Numbered from the stretch's first letter, positions 18,485 to 27,580 are shown. The stretch is 64,000 nt of DNA from CAVTTH01 sp963737545 (GCA_963737545.1 CAVTTH010000005.1:186001-250000), one strand, 5' to 3'. The notes: generated by a model not told the origin, from the sequence alone. Program-made: numbers and translations.

Positions 18485-19522
18485 CTATTGCTTCGGTTCG
18501 TCGGCAACTTTCAGCACAATCTTCCCGCGGGTATGATGCGTCTCGATCTGCCGATGCGCTTCGGCCACGTCCTTCAACGGAAATGTCTGCGACACAATCG
18601 GCGTGATCTTGTTCGCCTCGATCAGCTTCGTCAGCTCCTCCAGCACTTTGGCATCGGGATGCGCCATCATTCGCGTGCAACGAATGTCATGTTTGGCGCA
18701 TTCGGCCGGATCGGGCGCGTCCGTGATTGAAACGATGATGCCGCCCTTCTTCACCACGCCATAGGAAGGCGCGAGCGTATCACCACGAACACAATTCAGG
18801 ACCACATCCACGTCCTTCACCACATCTTCGAACTTCGTCGTCGTATAATCGATTGGCTGATCGACTCCGAGTTGCTTGAGCAAATCCTGGTTCGCGGTCG
18901 AAGCGGTCGCGATCACTTTCGCGCCGCGCGCCTTGGCAATTTGCACCGCAAAACATCCGACTCCGCCGGAACCGCCATGAATGAGCACGGTTTGTCCGGG
19001 TTCGAGCTTGGCGGTATCGATCAGCGCCTGCCACGCGGTGGTCGCTGCCAACGGCACCGCGGCGGCTTTTTCAAAATCAATGTTCTTCGGCTTGAGCGAC
19101 ATCTCGCCCTCTTTCGCGATCGCAAACTCAGCGTAACCGCCGCCGCGCGGAACCGGCAGGTAAGCGTAAATCGCATCGCCGGCTTTGAATGTTTTCACCG
19201 CGCTCCCGGCTTTTTCGACGATGCCGGCAATGTCATAACCGATGATCATCGCGCCAGTCTCGGACGCACTTTTCGACCGACTCCCCTGTCGTATGTAGGT
19301 GTCGACCGGGTTCACGCCGGCCGCGATTACCCGAACCAGAACTTCGTCCGCTTTCGGTTCCGGGCGTGGAGTGTCTTCGTATTTGAAAACGTCCGGGCCG
19401 CCGTGCTCGTGCACGACCGCCGCTTTCATCATCGACCCGCCTGTCTCGTTCGCGGCGAACCCGGAAAGTTTCGCTGCAATCGTTAGGCCCAGTACCGCAA
19501 TCAGTCGGTTTGAGATTCGCAT
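18485..19522 (-). CDS. Zinc-free MDR oxidoreductase (NADPH:quinone reductase-like) with an N-terminal signal-like segment
   Basis: The 345-residue protein contains AAVVHEHGGPDVFKYED, AAGVNPVDTYIRQG, AVPLAATTAWQAL, the nucleotide-binding IHGGSGGVGCFAVQIAK and the end THHTRGKIVLKV. These are all typical of quinone oxidoreductase-like MDR enzymes that reduce quinones or enones with NADPH. Unusually, the domain is preceded by MRISNRLIAVLGLTIAAKLSGFA, which looks like a signal peptide. The domain itself would start at the internal MM about 31 residues in. It is intact, the first intact gene after the frameshifted block. Confidence 0.85.
   Translation of the reverse strand: MRISNRLIAVLGLTIAAKLSGFAANETGGSMMKAAVVHEHGGPDVFKYEDTPRPEPKADEVLVRVIAAGVNPVDTYIRQGSRSKSASETGAMIIGYDIAGIVEKAGSAVKTFKAGDAIYAYLPVPRGGGYAEFAIAKEGEMSLKPKNIDFEKAAAVPLAATTAWQALIDTAKLEPGQTVLIHGGSGGVGCFAVQIAKARGAKVIATASTANQDLLKQLGVDQPIDYTTTKFEDVVKDVDVVLNCVRGDTLAPSYGVVKKGGIIVSITDAPDPAECAKHDIRCTRMMAHPDAKVLEELTKLIEANKITPIVSQTFPLKDVAEAHRQIETHHTRGKIVLKVADEPKQ
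19482..19488 (+). repeat. GTTAGGC motif inside the reductase signal-segment coding region
   Basis: A copy of the GTTAGGC word lying within coding sequence (reverse strand reads GCCTAACG). Listed because it shows that not all copies are at gene ends. Confidence 0.2.
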
Positions 19523-19577
19523 ATCCCAACCTTTACGGCGCACTTGAAGTTTGGCAAAGGCGTCTCAAACTGCTGGA

Positions 19578-20069
19578 ATGATATCGCTACGAAATGTTTT
19601 GGTTGTGTCCGCGATCTGGCTCGCCACCTCCGCCCTGGCTCTTGCGGGCGATAGCGCGAGCGGGACGATTACGTTCAAGAACGGCAAGTGCGCGGTGAAA
19701 TACGGATGTCTCGTGCGCGGCCCGGATGAGATGGATCCGAGCAAAACCGTTCTGCGGATTTACCTCTCAAGCGTCGACATCGGCGCAAAGATCAAAGCGT
19801 GCAAGACTCTCTCCTGTGCCGACAACGCACTCACGGACGGCGCGATGGTCGATTTCAGCGATGCCCGCCACCTCGCCTACGCAGTTCGATTGAATGGTGA
19901 ACGCCTGCAATACTCCGGCGGCACCGATGCCGAAGCCTTCAAGCTCACGACCACTGAGCCGAACCACCTCGCCGGCAAATTGCACATCGACGATAGCGCG
20001 GCCGATGGGGCCAAGGTCGATGCTACCTTCGATCTCACCCTCGTGAACACTTTCGCAAGCGTTCGTTAG
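19578..20069 (+). CDS. Secreted hypothetical protein
   Basis: The 163-residue product has a signal peptide (MISLRNVLVVSAIWLATSALALAG). The compact beta-rich mature domain has cysteines in GKCAVKYGCLVRG and KACKTLSCADNAL. No family is recognised. The first ATG at 19551 would add nine residues before the signal; 19578 is preferred. The stop codon TAG is itself inside a TTCGTTAGGCC motif (20063-20072). Divergent from the MDR reductase, with only 55 bases between starts, so a shared promoter region is likely. Confidence 0.65.
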   Translation: MISLRNVLVVSAIWLATSALALAGDSASGTITFKNGKCAVKYGCLVRGPDEMDPSKTVLRIYLSSVDIGAKIKACKTLSCADNALTDGAMVDFSDARHLAYAVRLNGERLQYSGGTDAEAFKLTTTEPNHLAGKLHIDDSAADGAKVDATFDLTLVNTFASVR

Positions 20070-20087
20070 GCCAGATTCCAAAAACAT

Positions 20088-20147
20088 GGAGGGACGCCCG
20101 CCGTGGCGTCCCCTTTTCTCCTCGGACGGGACAGCGCCCGTCCCTCC
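20088..20147. repeat. Palindrome-ended repeat (GGAGGGACG...CGTCCCTCC)
   Basis: GGAGGGACGCCCG at 20088-20100 is inverse to CGCCCGTCCCTCC at 20135-20147, with a CCGTGGCG centre. A related element lies at 57027-57090 and a half copy (CGTCCCTCC) near 55606. This is probably a dispersed, REP-like intergenic family and may also act as a terminator between the convergent genes. Confidence 0.6.
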
Positions 20148-20186
20148 ACGGCGAGAGCGTCCCCGAGATGTCTTCTCGCAGTTTCC

Positions 20187-20996
20187 TTATGATCCCGGCT
20201 TCTGCGCGATCAATGTCAACATCGGCCACTGCCATCCGATTTTGCCGTCCTTGCCTTCCAATTTGAAAACTCGGCGGGCGGATGAAGGAGCCTTTTCGAT
20301 CAATTTCAAAACACGCCGCTGGTTCGCCTCCGAAGTTCCCGCGGTTTCGAAATACCACTCAAGGTCCGGCTGCTTCTTCACGTGGAGATCTGTCCAGGTG
20401 ACGGCGAGATCAGCATTGGCACAGAGTTTCTTCCATGCCCGTGGAGTGAGGAAACGGTGGTGGCTTGGATCGCGCAGCTTCTCCACTTCGTGCAGCCATG
20501 CTTCTGCTTCGGGTTCGTCATCGGGAACGGTGCCGTCGATCAGTAACAGCCAACCGCCCGCGGCGAGAACGCGTGCGGTTTCGCTAAGAAATTTTTCGGG
20601 CGCGCTGAAATGATGCGGAGCGACGCGACAAGTAACGAGATCGAAACTCTCGTCCGGATACGGCAGCGCTTCGGCTGGATGTTCGCGAAGCTCAACAATG
20701 AGGCCTCGCGCCGCTGCCGCTTCCGAGACGCGCTCCAGCATTGGCCCGGCCAGGTCGGAAAGCGTGACGTCGTGTCCGAGGCTGGCGAAATGAAGTCCGG
20801 CGTGCCCGGCGCCCGTGGCGACATCGAGCACTCGCGCCCGCGCGGGCAGCGCAATGTGCTTCAAAGCCGTCTCAACATCAGTGACGTCGGCGAGGATGTG
20901 GCTTTTTCCGTAGCGCTCACTTTGTCGCGCGAATTGATCGCGCGCTGCCTGCTGGATCGCATCAAGCTTTGGCGGGTTTTGATCGGGGGTACTCAT
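20187..20996 (-). CDS. Class I SAM-dependent methyltransferase (UbiE-like)
   Basis: The 269-residue protein has motif I VLDVATGAGHAGLHFA, motif II LSDLAGPMLERV, and ALPYPDESFDLVTCRVAPHHF, as in UbiE/COQ5-type methyltransferases. ARVLAAGGWLLLIDG forms motif III. The substrate is unknown; the family methylates small molecules such as quinones or lipids. It is divergent from the HD-domain gene 85 bases away. Confidence 0.85.
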   Translation of the reverse strand: MSTPDQNPPKLDAIQQAARDQFARQSERYGKSHILADVTDVETALKHIALPARARVLDVATGAGHAGLHFASLGHDVTLSDLAGPMLERVSEAAAARGLIVELREHPAEALPYPDESFDLVTCRVAPHHFSAPEKFLSETARVLAAGGWLLLIDGTVPDDEPEAEAWLHEVEKLRDPSHHRFLTPRAWKKLCANADLAVTWTDLHVKKQPDLEWYFETAGTSEANQRRVLKLIEKAPSSARRVFKLEGKDGKIGWQWPMLTLIAQKPGS

Positions 20997-21081
20997 TCGT
21001 TCATCGCGAGCGAATCATTCAGATGCAGCATAACCTCGACAATCGACAACCCGGCCCGATTGCGGCAATCTTCCAGATTCC

Positions 21082-21663
21082 ATGCTCGCCGCCCGCGCTC
21101 TCAATACTTTGCACGAATGGGTCCAATCCGAAAGTCTGCGGCGGCATTGTTACGCGGTCGCTGATTCGATGAAGCATTTCGCGCAACTGCGCGGGGAGAA
21201 CGCCGATTTGTGGGAAGCGGTCGGTCTGTTGCACGACATGGATTATGAGCGGCATCCAAATCAGGAGCAAAGTCCGACCGATGGCCATCCGTTCGTCGGA
21301 GTGGCGTGGCTCCGCGAAAACGGTTGGAGTGAAGAAATTTGTCGCGCGATTCTTTCACACGCGAGTTACGCGAACGTCTCGCGCGAGACGCCACTCGAGC
21401 GAACGCTCTATGCCGTCGATGAATTAAGTGGGTTCGTCATCGCGGTCGCGCGCGTTCGCCCGTCGAAGAGCATTCATGAAGTGGATGTGGCGGCGGTGAA
21501 AAAGAAGATGAAGGATAAAGCGTTCGCACGCGCGGTGAATCGCGAGGATATTATTCGCGGAGCGGAAGAACTGGGAATGCCTCTTGATAACGTGATTGCC
21601 GGGGTCATCGCTGCGCTTAGGACGGACGCTGATCGCCTCGGCCTCGCCGGAAGCGCGAGCTAA
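21082..21663 (+). CDS. HD-domain phosphohydrolase-like protein
   Basis: The 193-residue protein has a metal-binding HD fold: H22, the H51-D52 doublet in GLLHDMDYERHP, a DGHP segment, and a later Asp in YAVDELSGFVIAVARVRPS. The family hydrolyses nucleotides or acts as a metal-dependent phosphohydrolase; small stand-alone members like this are usually uncharacterised. A helical C-terminal region (VKKKMKDKAFARAVNREDI) follows. Intact, followed by a convergent methyltransferase. Confidence 0.8.
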   Translation: MLAARALNTLHEWVQSESLRRHCYAVADSMKHFAQLRGENADLWEAVGLLHDMDYERHPNQEQSPTDGHPFVGVAWLRENGWSEEICRAILSHASYANVSRETPLERTLYAVDELSGFVIAVARVRPSKSIHEVDVAAVKKKMKDKAFARAVNREDIIRGAEELGMPLDNVIAGVIAALRTDADRLGLAGSAS

Positions 21664-21699
21664 TTGATTCTAATATGTGTAAGGCTGCCGGTTCGGCCG

Positions 21700-22515
21700 C
21701 TACATCTTTTGCGCAATGATCTCCAGCACCAGCGGCGTGATCATCGCTGAATTCGGACGTATTTTCGCTTCCGCCAGATCGGCCAGCAGTTGATCAGCGA
21801 ATTTCTGATCGATTCGTCCCATCTCCTGCAGCCGGGGAAGGTAAACCTCAATGAATTGGGCGGGCCATTGCCACATGTAGTCGGTCGGTCGAACGCAAAA
21901 AATGTGCGGCCTGGTCGAACGAACAACAAAACCGTTCTGCATCAGCAGCGCCGCCAATCTGGAAGCGCCGTCGGGTTCGCCGCCCGATTCGCGCCAGGTT
22001 GCAATGACGTGTTCACGGAAACGTTCCTGATTTGGAAGACGAGGAAAAAAACGCCACGTTTCGTAATGCCCGTACTCGTGGAAAATGGAGACACCGCCTC
22101 GCGGCATAACGCCGGCGAGCTTCTTGATCAGGAGAGACGGATCGCTAACGAAAGAAACAACCCAACGGCACCAGGAGAAATCGTAGTCCGCTTTTGGAAG
22201 ATCATCCGCCATTAGATCCAGCTCGTGAATCTTCACGTTCCCGAGCGAGCGGGCGCGGCAGGCTTCTCTGATGGCGCCAACAAACTTGTGCGAACGTTCG
22301 ATCGCGACCACTTCGCCGGTTGGTCCGACAATTTCGGCCAAATCGATCGCTGCATATCCCGGGCCGGCGCCGAGATCGAGCACGCGCTTGCCGACAGTAA
22401 TCCCGGCTCTCTGCCAGCAATCCAAAACCACCGGCCGCCAGACTCGATGTTGCAATCCTAGTCTGGAGATTTCTTCATCATGCGTACCGAGAACGTAGTC
22501 GCGCTCAGTTGCCAT
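21700..22515 (-). CDS. Class I SAM-dependent methyltransferase
   Basis: The 271-residue protein has motif I VLDLGAGPGYAAIDLA, an acidic strand GEVVAIERSHKFV, and KADYDFSWCRWVVSFVSDP with the ADYDF-type motif II. GVMPRGGVSIFHEYGHYETW follows. The C-terminal helical cap ends MITPLVLEIIAQKM. The GHDEEI/RLGLQ front (THDEEISRLGLQHRVW) is common in small-molecule methyltransferases of this group. Substrate unknown. Paralogous in fold, but not close in sequence, to the methyltransferase at 20187-20996. Confidence 0.85.
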   Translation of the reverse strand: MATERDYVLGTHDEEISRLGLQHRVWRPVVLDCWQRAGITVGKRVLDLGAGPGYAAIDLAEIVGPTGEVVAIERSHKFVGAIREACRARSLGNVKIHELDLMADDLPKADYDFSWCRWVVSFVSDPSLLIKKLAGVMPRGGVSIFHEYGHYETWRFFPRLPNQERFREHVIATWRESGGEPDGASRLAALLMQNGFVVRSTRPHIFCVRPTDYMWQWPAQFIEVYLPRLQEMGRIDQKFADQLLADLAEAKIRPNSAMITPLVLEIIAQKM

Positions 22516-22619
22516 CCCGTAACGGTCTCTGATGGACGCTGGTTTGCCACCCGATTCTTGAACGAATTTCAGGCGATCAATTTCGTGGCGCGGCCTCCAC
22601 TGGAGATCAGTGCGAAGTT

Positions 22620-23093
22620 CTACGGCGTCAGAAAAATCTTCCCGGTATACGGATCCTTGACTTCGGTGCCGCTGGGGAAACCGCGAACGTCGACGAAACC
22701 CTGATGCGGTGCATAGGGACTCGTCACAAATCCGGGTTTGTTTGGCACAGGCACGCCATAGGGTGGATCGCGAGGTTTGCGGTCGGCTTGAGGAACGCTG
22801 ACCGCTGCGTGTGCGATCGACGGAGTGGGCGTGGCTGACGGCGCGCCAACCTGGGCATCTTTAGTCGCGGTCTTCGTCCTCTCATCCTGGCTACCAGCAG
22901 GTTCTTTCACGGTGGTTGCCCTGGCTCTGTTCTTTTGAGTCTTCCGAGGAGGCGGGCTTTGATGAGGATGGGCGATCGAGTCACCCAGTCTTTTAAAAAA
23001 ATCGCTAATCGGATTACCCGCCTCGCACTCTCCAGAGATGCCGAAGGCGACTATCAAAGATACTGCAAAACTTCTCTTTAGCCGGCGATTCAT
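22620..23093 (-). CDS. Secreted Pro/Lys-rich hypothetical protein
   Basis: The 157-residue product begins MNRRLKRSFAVSLIVAFGISGECEA, a signal peptide. A low-complexity basic/Pro-rich linker follows (residues ~40-110), then a compact C-terminal motif PYGVPVPNKPGFVTSPYAPHQGFVDVRGFPSGTEVKDPYTGKIF. The last part (GFPSGTEVKDPYTGKIF) looks like a conserved secreted-protein tail, perhaps cell-wall associated. Function unknown. GTTAGGG lies 13 bases upstream of the start. Confidence 0.65.
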   Translation of the reverse strand: MNRRLKRSFAVSLIVAFGISGECEAGNPISDFFKRLGDSIAHPHQSPPPRKTQKNRARATTVKEPAGSQDERTKTATKDAQVGAPSATPTPSIAHAAVSVPQADRKPRDPPYGVPVPNKPGFVTSPYAPHQGFVDVRGFPSGTEVKDPYTGKIFLTP

Positions 23094-23321
23094 GGTCGAG
23101 ACTTCGTTAGGGCAAGTTCAGCGACTCACCCTTCGCCGGGAACGTTGGAAACTACACAAGCACGCGTCTCGCTCATGAAGGAAGCAATTGTGAATTGGTT
23201 CAAACATGGGGGCCTGACCAGTAGATCAGTGCCGGTTTGAAAACGCGAGCGAATTTCCGGTTAACACCGCCGCACCTGATTCCTCTGGCGATCACGTTCT
23301 ACAACTCGAGGCGCCTTATTC

Positions 23322-24458
23322 TTGACCGATCCGATTCGACTGCTAAAGCCGGTGGAAATGAAACGGCTGGTCTGGCTCGATGTGGCAAAAGGTTTGGCCA
23401 TTCTCTTTGTCGTTTACTTTCATTTTTTCACCACCTACTTCGAACACGGAACGCTTCCACCGTCCGACTGGAGCAATCTGGCTGCGGGCGTAGTGACGTT
23501 TTTCAGACTCGCCTGGCTCCAGGTTTCCGGGCTCGGCTTTCACGCGGTTGGAGTTTTCATCACCCTGAGCGGCTGGGCGCTGATGGAATCCACGATGCGC
23601 AAAGCCGCCGCCGGTCGCGTGCCGTGGGGCGCGTGGTACTTTGCGCGGTTCGTGCGTCTTTATCCGATGTATTGGGTCGCGCACCTGGTTTATCTGGTCT
23701 CGCCTTTTGTCGCGCGCCTGGAACCAGTGGACAGCCGCATCGTGATGAGCCTGCTCGGCCTGCGCTTCGTGGATATCACCATGAACTTCATGTACCTGAA
23801 CGCGGCCTGGTGGTATTTCGCGATGCTGATCCAGCTCGTCTTGATTTTTCCGCTGCTCTTTTTTGCGGCGAGAAAGTTCGGGCCCTGGACGTTTTTGTTA
23901 ACCGCGTCCGCGCTTGGATTCTTCGCGCGCTACTTGATGCTCATCGTCTATCCGCAAAATGGGTTGTGGGTTCTCGGAGGCTTTGCCATTTGCCGGCTTC
24001 CGGAATTTGCCCTGGGCATGGCCCTGGGAATGTGGCATTGCCGCTCGCCTGAGCGGGCGGAGCGTTTCCTCCTCGGCGGCGCCGGATTACTCGCCGGGGT
24101 GCTTCTTTACCCTGCGGCGCTGCAGCTTTACCACAACGGTTACACTTACATCTTTGTCGACTTCGCGACGGGTGGTTGCTGTTTCCTCGTCATCGTCGGT
24201 CTCGCCGGAATTATTTCACGAGTCGCAAGCCTGGCCAAAATCATCGCGCTCGTCGGAGCTTATTCCTACGGCATCTTCCTCGTCCATCAGCCTTACGTGA
24301 TCTGGCTCGGACTTCGCATCCGCGAGCAACCGATCTGGATGTTCCTGCTCACCGCAGCAGCCACGCTCGCCGTCATGAGTGCGTGGGGAATCGTTCTCGA
24401 GAAGGCGACTAACGCGCTCGTCAACAGGCTCATCCCCCAGAGAAGAGCCATCAAGTGA
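23322..24458 (+). CDS. Acyltransferase 3 family membrane protein (OafA-like)
   Basis: The ~378-residue integral membrane protein starts at a TTG (23322) or, more likely, at the internal ATG at 23358 before KRLVWLDVAKGLAILFVVYFHF. Its RLVWLDVAKGLAI start, GVGVFI-type helix (HAVGVFITLSGWAL), FARFVRLYPMYW and late YSYGIFLVHQPYVIW are the signatures of acyltransferase 3 proteins that O-acylate exopolysaccharides, peptidoglycan or lipids. Its end overlaps the convergent AI-2E transporter gene by eight bases. Confidence 0.85.
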   Translation: MTDPIRLLKPVEMKRLVWLDVAKGLAILFVVYFHFFTTYFEHGTLPPSDWSNLAAGVVTFFRLAWLQVSGLGFHAVGVFITLSGWALMESTMRKAAAGRVPWGAWYFARFVRLYPMYWVAHLVYLVSPFVARLEPVDSRIVMSLLGLRFVDITMNFMYLNAAWWYFAMLIQLVLIFPLLFFAARKFGPWTFLLTASALGFFARYLMLIVYPQNGLWVLGGFAICRLPEFALGMALGMWHCRSPERAERFLLGGAGLLAGVLLYPAALQLYHNGYTYIFVDFATGGCCFLVIVGLAGIISRVASLAKIIALVGAYSYGIFLVHQPYVIWLGLRIREQPIWMFLLTAAATLAVMSAWGIVLEKATNALVNRLIPQRRAIK

Positions 24459-25752
24459 TTCGATAAGCCTTTAGTTCCTTAAACAATGTCTCAGTGGCGG
24501 TTTTGACCACAACCACAGTTGGAATGGCGAAGAGCATGCCCCACAAACCCATGATCAAGGAGCCGCCGATGATCGCAATCACGACTACCAAAGGGTGAAC
24601 ATTCACCGCACTACCCAGAACGAAAGGCTGGAAGACAACATTATCCAGGACATGAGTGATGGCCACCAGGATCAGTACACAAATCGCCAGGTCGTTAGGA
24701 TTCAAACCGGGAATTAGCGGTTTTATGTCCTCTGCGATCAAGGCATAACCAAGGCCGACAACCAGGCCAATGACCGTGCCCAGAAACGGAATCGCATTGA
24801 CCAGACCGCAAACCACACCAATCGCCACCGCCACACCCACCGGAATCCCAAGCAAGATCATTCCCAGCCCAAAAGTGAGACCAACCAGGAAACATTCCAT
24901 CAAGGTTCCTCGTAGATATTTGCCAATGGCATCATCCAATCTGTCGAGGAGTGTCAGAGACAATTCGAAGTAACGGTTGGGCACGAGACCGATGAAGTAA
25001 CGGCGCATTTGGCCGTTATCGAAACCGAGAAAGATAAAAATAAGCGGCGTCAGAATCCACACAGACAGGTCACCCTTGGAATTGGGACTTTCACCGCCAG
25101 GAAGAGGTTCGGACGCAGCGGCGGTCGCCGGCGCTGCGACCGGAGCCGCGCCGGCAGGAGGCTTCTCTGGTACTACGTACTTACTCGTGCGCTGGTTAGT
25201 CCGGAAGTAATCGAAGAACTTATCCTCGATCGGAGGTTTCCCGTTATAGCCAACGCGGTACTTGAAGAACAAGTCTCGCTCTTCTGGATCGAGATCAAGC
25301 AACCGATTGATTTGATCCATCAGCGGGCCGGTTTCCTTGGCGACCATCGGCGTGATCATGTTCGATTTGCCACCCGGCGATTTCGCCATCATCTGCTGGT
25401 ACTTTTCGTTTAATTTGTACTTCAGACGCACTTTGAACTCGAGCTTCTGCTTTTCATCGGGAATGTGTTTGCGGACAGTGTCGAAGACGAAAAACAAAAC
25501 CAGACCGATGGCCGCAAAAGAGCACAAGACCTGGAGTTCGTGAGGCAACCAAGGAATCCTGAAACGCTCCTTGATCGGGCGAAAAAGGAAGGCGAGCAGG
25601 GCGCCGACGATGATCGGCAAAATGAGGCCGCCCAACTTCCAGATCAGCAATCCGCTCAAAACCAACGCAAGACTTAAGAAGGTAATATGAAAGACTCTGC
25701 GCCGGGCCTTGCGTTCGAGTTCTTTCGTTTCGAAGTCCGAAACGTGATTCAT
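24451..25752 (-). CDS. AI-2E/PerM-type transporter
   Basis: The 433-residue protein has the AI-2E exporter layout: two N-terminal helices (HITFLSLALVLSGLLIWKL; IIVGALLAFLFRPI), a large soluble loop, and a C-terminal helix cluster. That cluster contains FGLGMILLGIPVGVAVAIG, NAIPFLGTVIG, and VFQPFVLGSAVNVHPLVVVIAIIGG. A Pro/Ala-rich insert at about residues 200-225 (APVAAPATAAASEPLPGG) is unusual. The family includes quorum-signal exporters and Na/H antiporters. It overlaps the upstream cNMP-binding gene by four bases (ATGA), so the two are translationally coupled. Confidence 0.85.
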   Translation of the reverse strand: MNHVSDFETKELERKARRRVFHITFLSLALVLSGLLIWKLGGLILPIIVGALLAFLFRPIKERFRIPWLPHELQVLCSFAAIGLVLFFVFDTVRKHIPDEKQKLEFKVRLKYKLNEKYQQMMAKSPGGKSNMITPMVAKETGPLMDQINRLLDLDPEERDLFFKYRVGYNGKPPIEDKFFDYFRTNQRTSKYVVPEKPPAGAAPVAAPATAAASEPLPGGESPNSKGDLSVWILTPLIFIFLGFDNGQMRRYFIGLVPNRYFELSLTLLDRLDDAIGKYLRGTLMECFLVGLTFGLGMILLGIPVGVAVAIGVVCGLVNAIPFLGTVIGLVVGLGYALIAEDIKPLIPGLNPNDLAICVLILVAITHVLDNVVFQPFVLGSAVNVHPLVVVIAIIGGSLIMGLWGMLFAIPTVVVVKTATETLFKELKAYRIT

Positions 25753-26339
25753 TCTGCTCCGGCCTTCTCCGAAGAAGCTTCTGTCCGCACTAATTCGTTG
25801 GTTAGGCGGAGACGATCACTGATCATGGATGCAAGGGCCCGATAGATCCGGCAGGCAGTTTGCGGATCTCGCTGAATCAATTCGCCAAGGTCGCTGCGAT
25901 ACAGCGCCAAAGCACGAGTAGGTTCCAAGGCACGAGCATCGGCTGACCGGGGAGCCTCATCGATCAAAGCCATTTCACCGAAGAAGGCCCCTTTCTCCAG
26001 AACGGCCAGGGTGAGGGTGTTCTCTTCGCGGCAGATTTCAATCCCGACTTTGCCATCCAAAATCAAGAAGAGCGCGGCGCCCGGCTGGCCTTCCTCAAAA
26101 ATCAATTCATCGGATTCATAGCTGCGTTCGAACATGATACCGGAAACATTCTTGAGCTGCCGATTCGACAGCTCATCGAAGAACGGCACCGTCTTTAGAA
26201 ATTGAATCCGATCCAATTCGGGGCTTGATCGTTTCCACCTTCCAAGCGGTTCCCAAAGCAATTGGTGCGCGACAAGTTTGCGAGTCGACGTTGAATCGAT
26301 GACTCGAAGCGATTTTCGCTTTGGACGCTGGCCTAGCAT
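25749..26339 (-). CDS. Cyclic-nucleotide-binding domain protein
   Basis: In this 196-residue protein, residues ~45-160 form a CAP-type cNMP-binding barrel: FFDELSNRQLKNV, YESDELIFEEGQPGAALFLILDGKVGI and the phosphate-binding-cassette segment GAFFGEMALIDEAPRSADARA. There is no helix-turn-helix after it, so it is not a classical transcription factor. It may regulate its coupled partner, the AI-2E-type transporter, in response to a nucleotide or simply as a protein module. GTTAGGC occurs inside the coding region at 25801. Confidence 0.85.
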   Translation of the reverse strand: MLGQRPKRKSLRVIDSTSTRKLVAHQLLWEPLGRWKRSSPELDRIQFLKTVPFFDELSNRQLKNVSGIMFERSYESDELIFEEGQPGAALFLILDGKVGIEICREENTLTLAVLEKGAFFGEMALIDEAPRSADARALEPTRALALYRSDLGELIQRDPQTACRIYRALASMISDRLRLTNELVRTEASSEKAGAE

Positions 26340-26427
26340 GGACTTTCAGCCTTATTCCAAATGACAGTACGGTCGATCGACTAACAATTTCAATTGGAAA
26401 AGAGGTTCGACATCCTGCACTCCCGAT

Positions 26428-27090
26428 TCATTCTGGCAGTGAGAATGAGACGATCTCGTTCGCGGCACGATGATTCGTCCAAAAGTACGTGCCATCGAAA
26501 GTAAGTGAGCGACACGCTAACGGTACGCGCGCGACGTCTTCAACCCGCGGCGTCGATTCCCGCGGATCGAAGCGGGCGATCCGCCAATCCTCGTTTGGTT
26601 TTTCGGCACCGCGCAGGACGTAGATTAATCCGTCAACAAAAACATGGCCGCAAATCTCGGCCCCAACGTCAAGAACCCGCAGGATGTTTCCGTTCGCCTC
26701 GAGCTTGAGTATTCGGTGCTTGTACCATTGGCTAAGGTAGAGATACTCCCTGTCGAAACTAAGATATGAGCCGGTAAACTCTGGACAGGCGATCCGGTCG
26801 CTTTCGGAAAATCCGGAGCCGGGAGTGAATCGTCGAATGTATCGGTCGTCATCCGGATCTTCCCCGATCGTGAAGGAGAGAGAGCCATTCACCGAGACCG
26901 CGGCCCACGGAATTCCGGGAGCTTCGGTTTCCTCGAAGACTTTCCATCTCTTCACATCGATCCCATAGATGCGGCGCAGATCGCGAGACCCCATCCAGAG
27001 CGCGCCATCATGCCAGGCGAGCGCTTGGGGCGTCACCGCTGGAGACTCGAGACGGCGGCGTTCTATGACTGAAGGGAGTTCAGTTATCAT
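26428..27090 (-). CDS. Beta-propeller-like hypothetical protein
   Basis: The 220-residue protein has repeated blade-like units (ALAWHDGALWMGSRDLRRIYGID; SYLSFDREYLYLSQWYKHRILKLE; GHVFVDGLIYVLRGAE; SLTFDGTYFWTNHRAANEIVSF). These alternate a W/Y-rich strand with a turn, typical of NHL/SMP-30-like propellers. No signal peptide is present. It probably binds a small ligand or protein. Part of a minus-strand run with the SnoaL-like gene 15 bases upstream. Confidence 0.6.
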   Translation of the reverse strand: MITELPSVIERRRLESPAVTPQALAWHDGALWMGSRDLRRIYGIDVKRWKVFEETEAPGIPWAAVSVNGSLSFTIGEDPDDDRYIRRFTPGSGFSESDRIACPEFTGSYLSFDREYLYLSQWYKHRILKLEANGNILRVLDVGAEICGHVFVDGLIYVLRGAEKPNEDWRIARFDPRESTPRVEDVARVPLACRSLTFDGTYFWTNHRAANEIVSFSLPE

Positions 27091-27105
27091 CGCGCAGCAA
27101 GTTTT

Positions 27106-27483
27106 TCATCCTTCGCTTTCGGTGTGTGGCAGAAATTCTTCCCGGACGATCTTACCATCTTTAACCGTATAAATTCCAACTTCCGACATCTTCGCCCGTT
27201 TGCCCGATGCTTTGTCGGTAACGTCGACATCGAATCGCACGACAAACTTGTCGCGCGCGACAAACGGTCCTCCGATCATGCAGCTGTGAACCTGGTTCGT
27301 CTCGAGAAACCACTGCGTTTTCCCACGCACCTTGTCGAGCCCACTCGTCTCGGCCGGCATTTCGCCGATTTCCTGAGCTTCGACGCTCACAATATCATCG
27401 CCATACAAGCTATTAATCGCGTCCATCCACTTTTGCTCGCGGCACAAACTTACTAACCTCGTTGCCACTTCTCTCGTCTTCAT
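27106..27483 (-). CDS. SnoaL/NTF2-like protein
   Basis: The 125-residue protein starts MKTREVATRLVSLCREQKW. It shows the SnoaL-like pattern: AINSLYGDDIVSVEA, GLDKVRGKTQWFLE, VRFDVDVTDKASGKRAKMSEVGIYTVKDGKIVREEF. The longer frame upstream (32 codons from 27579) lacks family features and is not used. Similar proteins are often stress- or catalysis-related and stand-alone. Fifteen bases separate it from the propeller-like gene downstream. Confidence 0.75.
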   Translation of the reverse strand: MKTREVATRLVSLCREQKWMDAINSLYGDDIVSVEAQEIGEMPAETSGLDKVRGKTQWFLETNQVHSCMIGGPFVARDKFVVRFDVDVTDKASGKRAKMSEVGIYTVKDGKIVREEFLPHTESEG

Positions 27484-27580
27484 GCACGTGTTTTTGCCGC
27501 ATTTCGTCGCCGCTGGCAACCGACAAAGAGACAATGCCGCGCAAATGACCGATCCGAACAGGCCATCGCCGTGATCCAAT

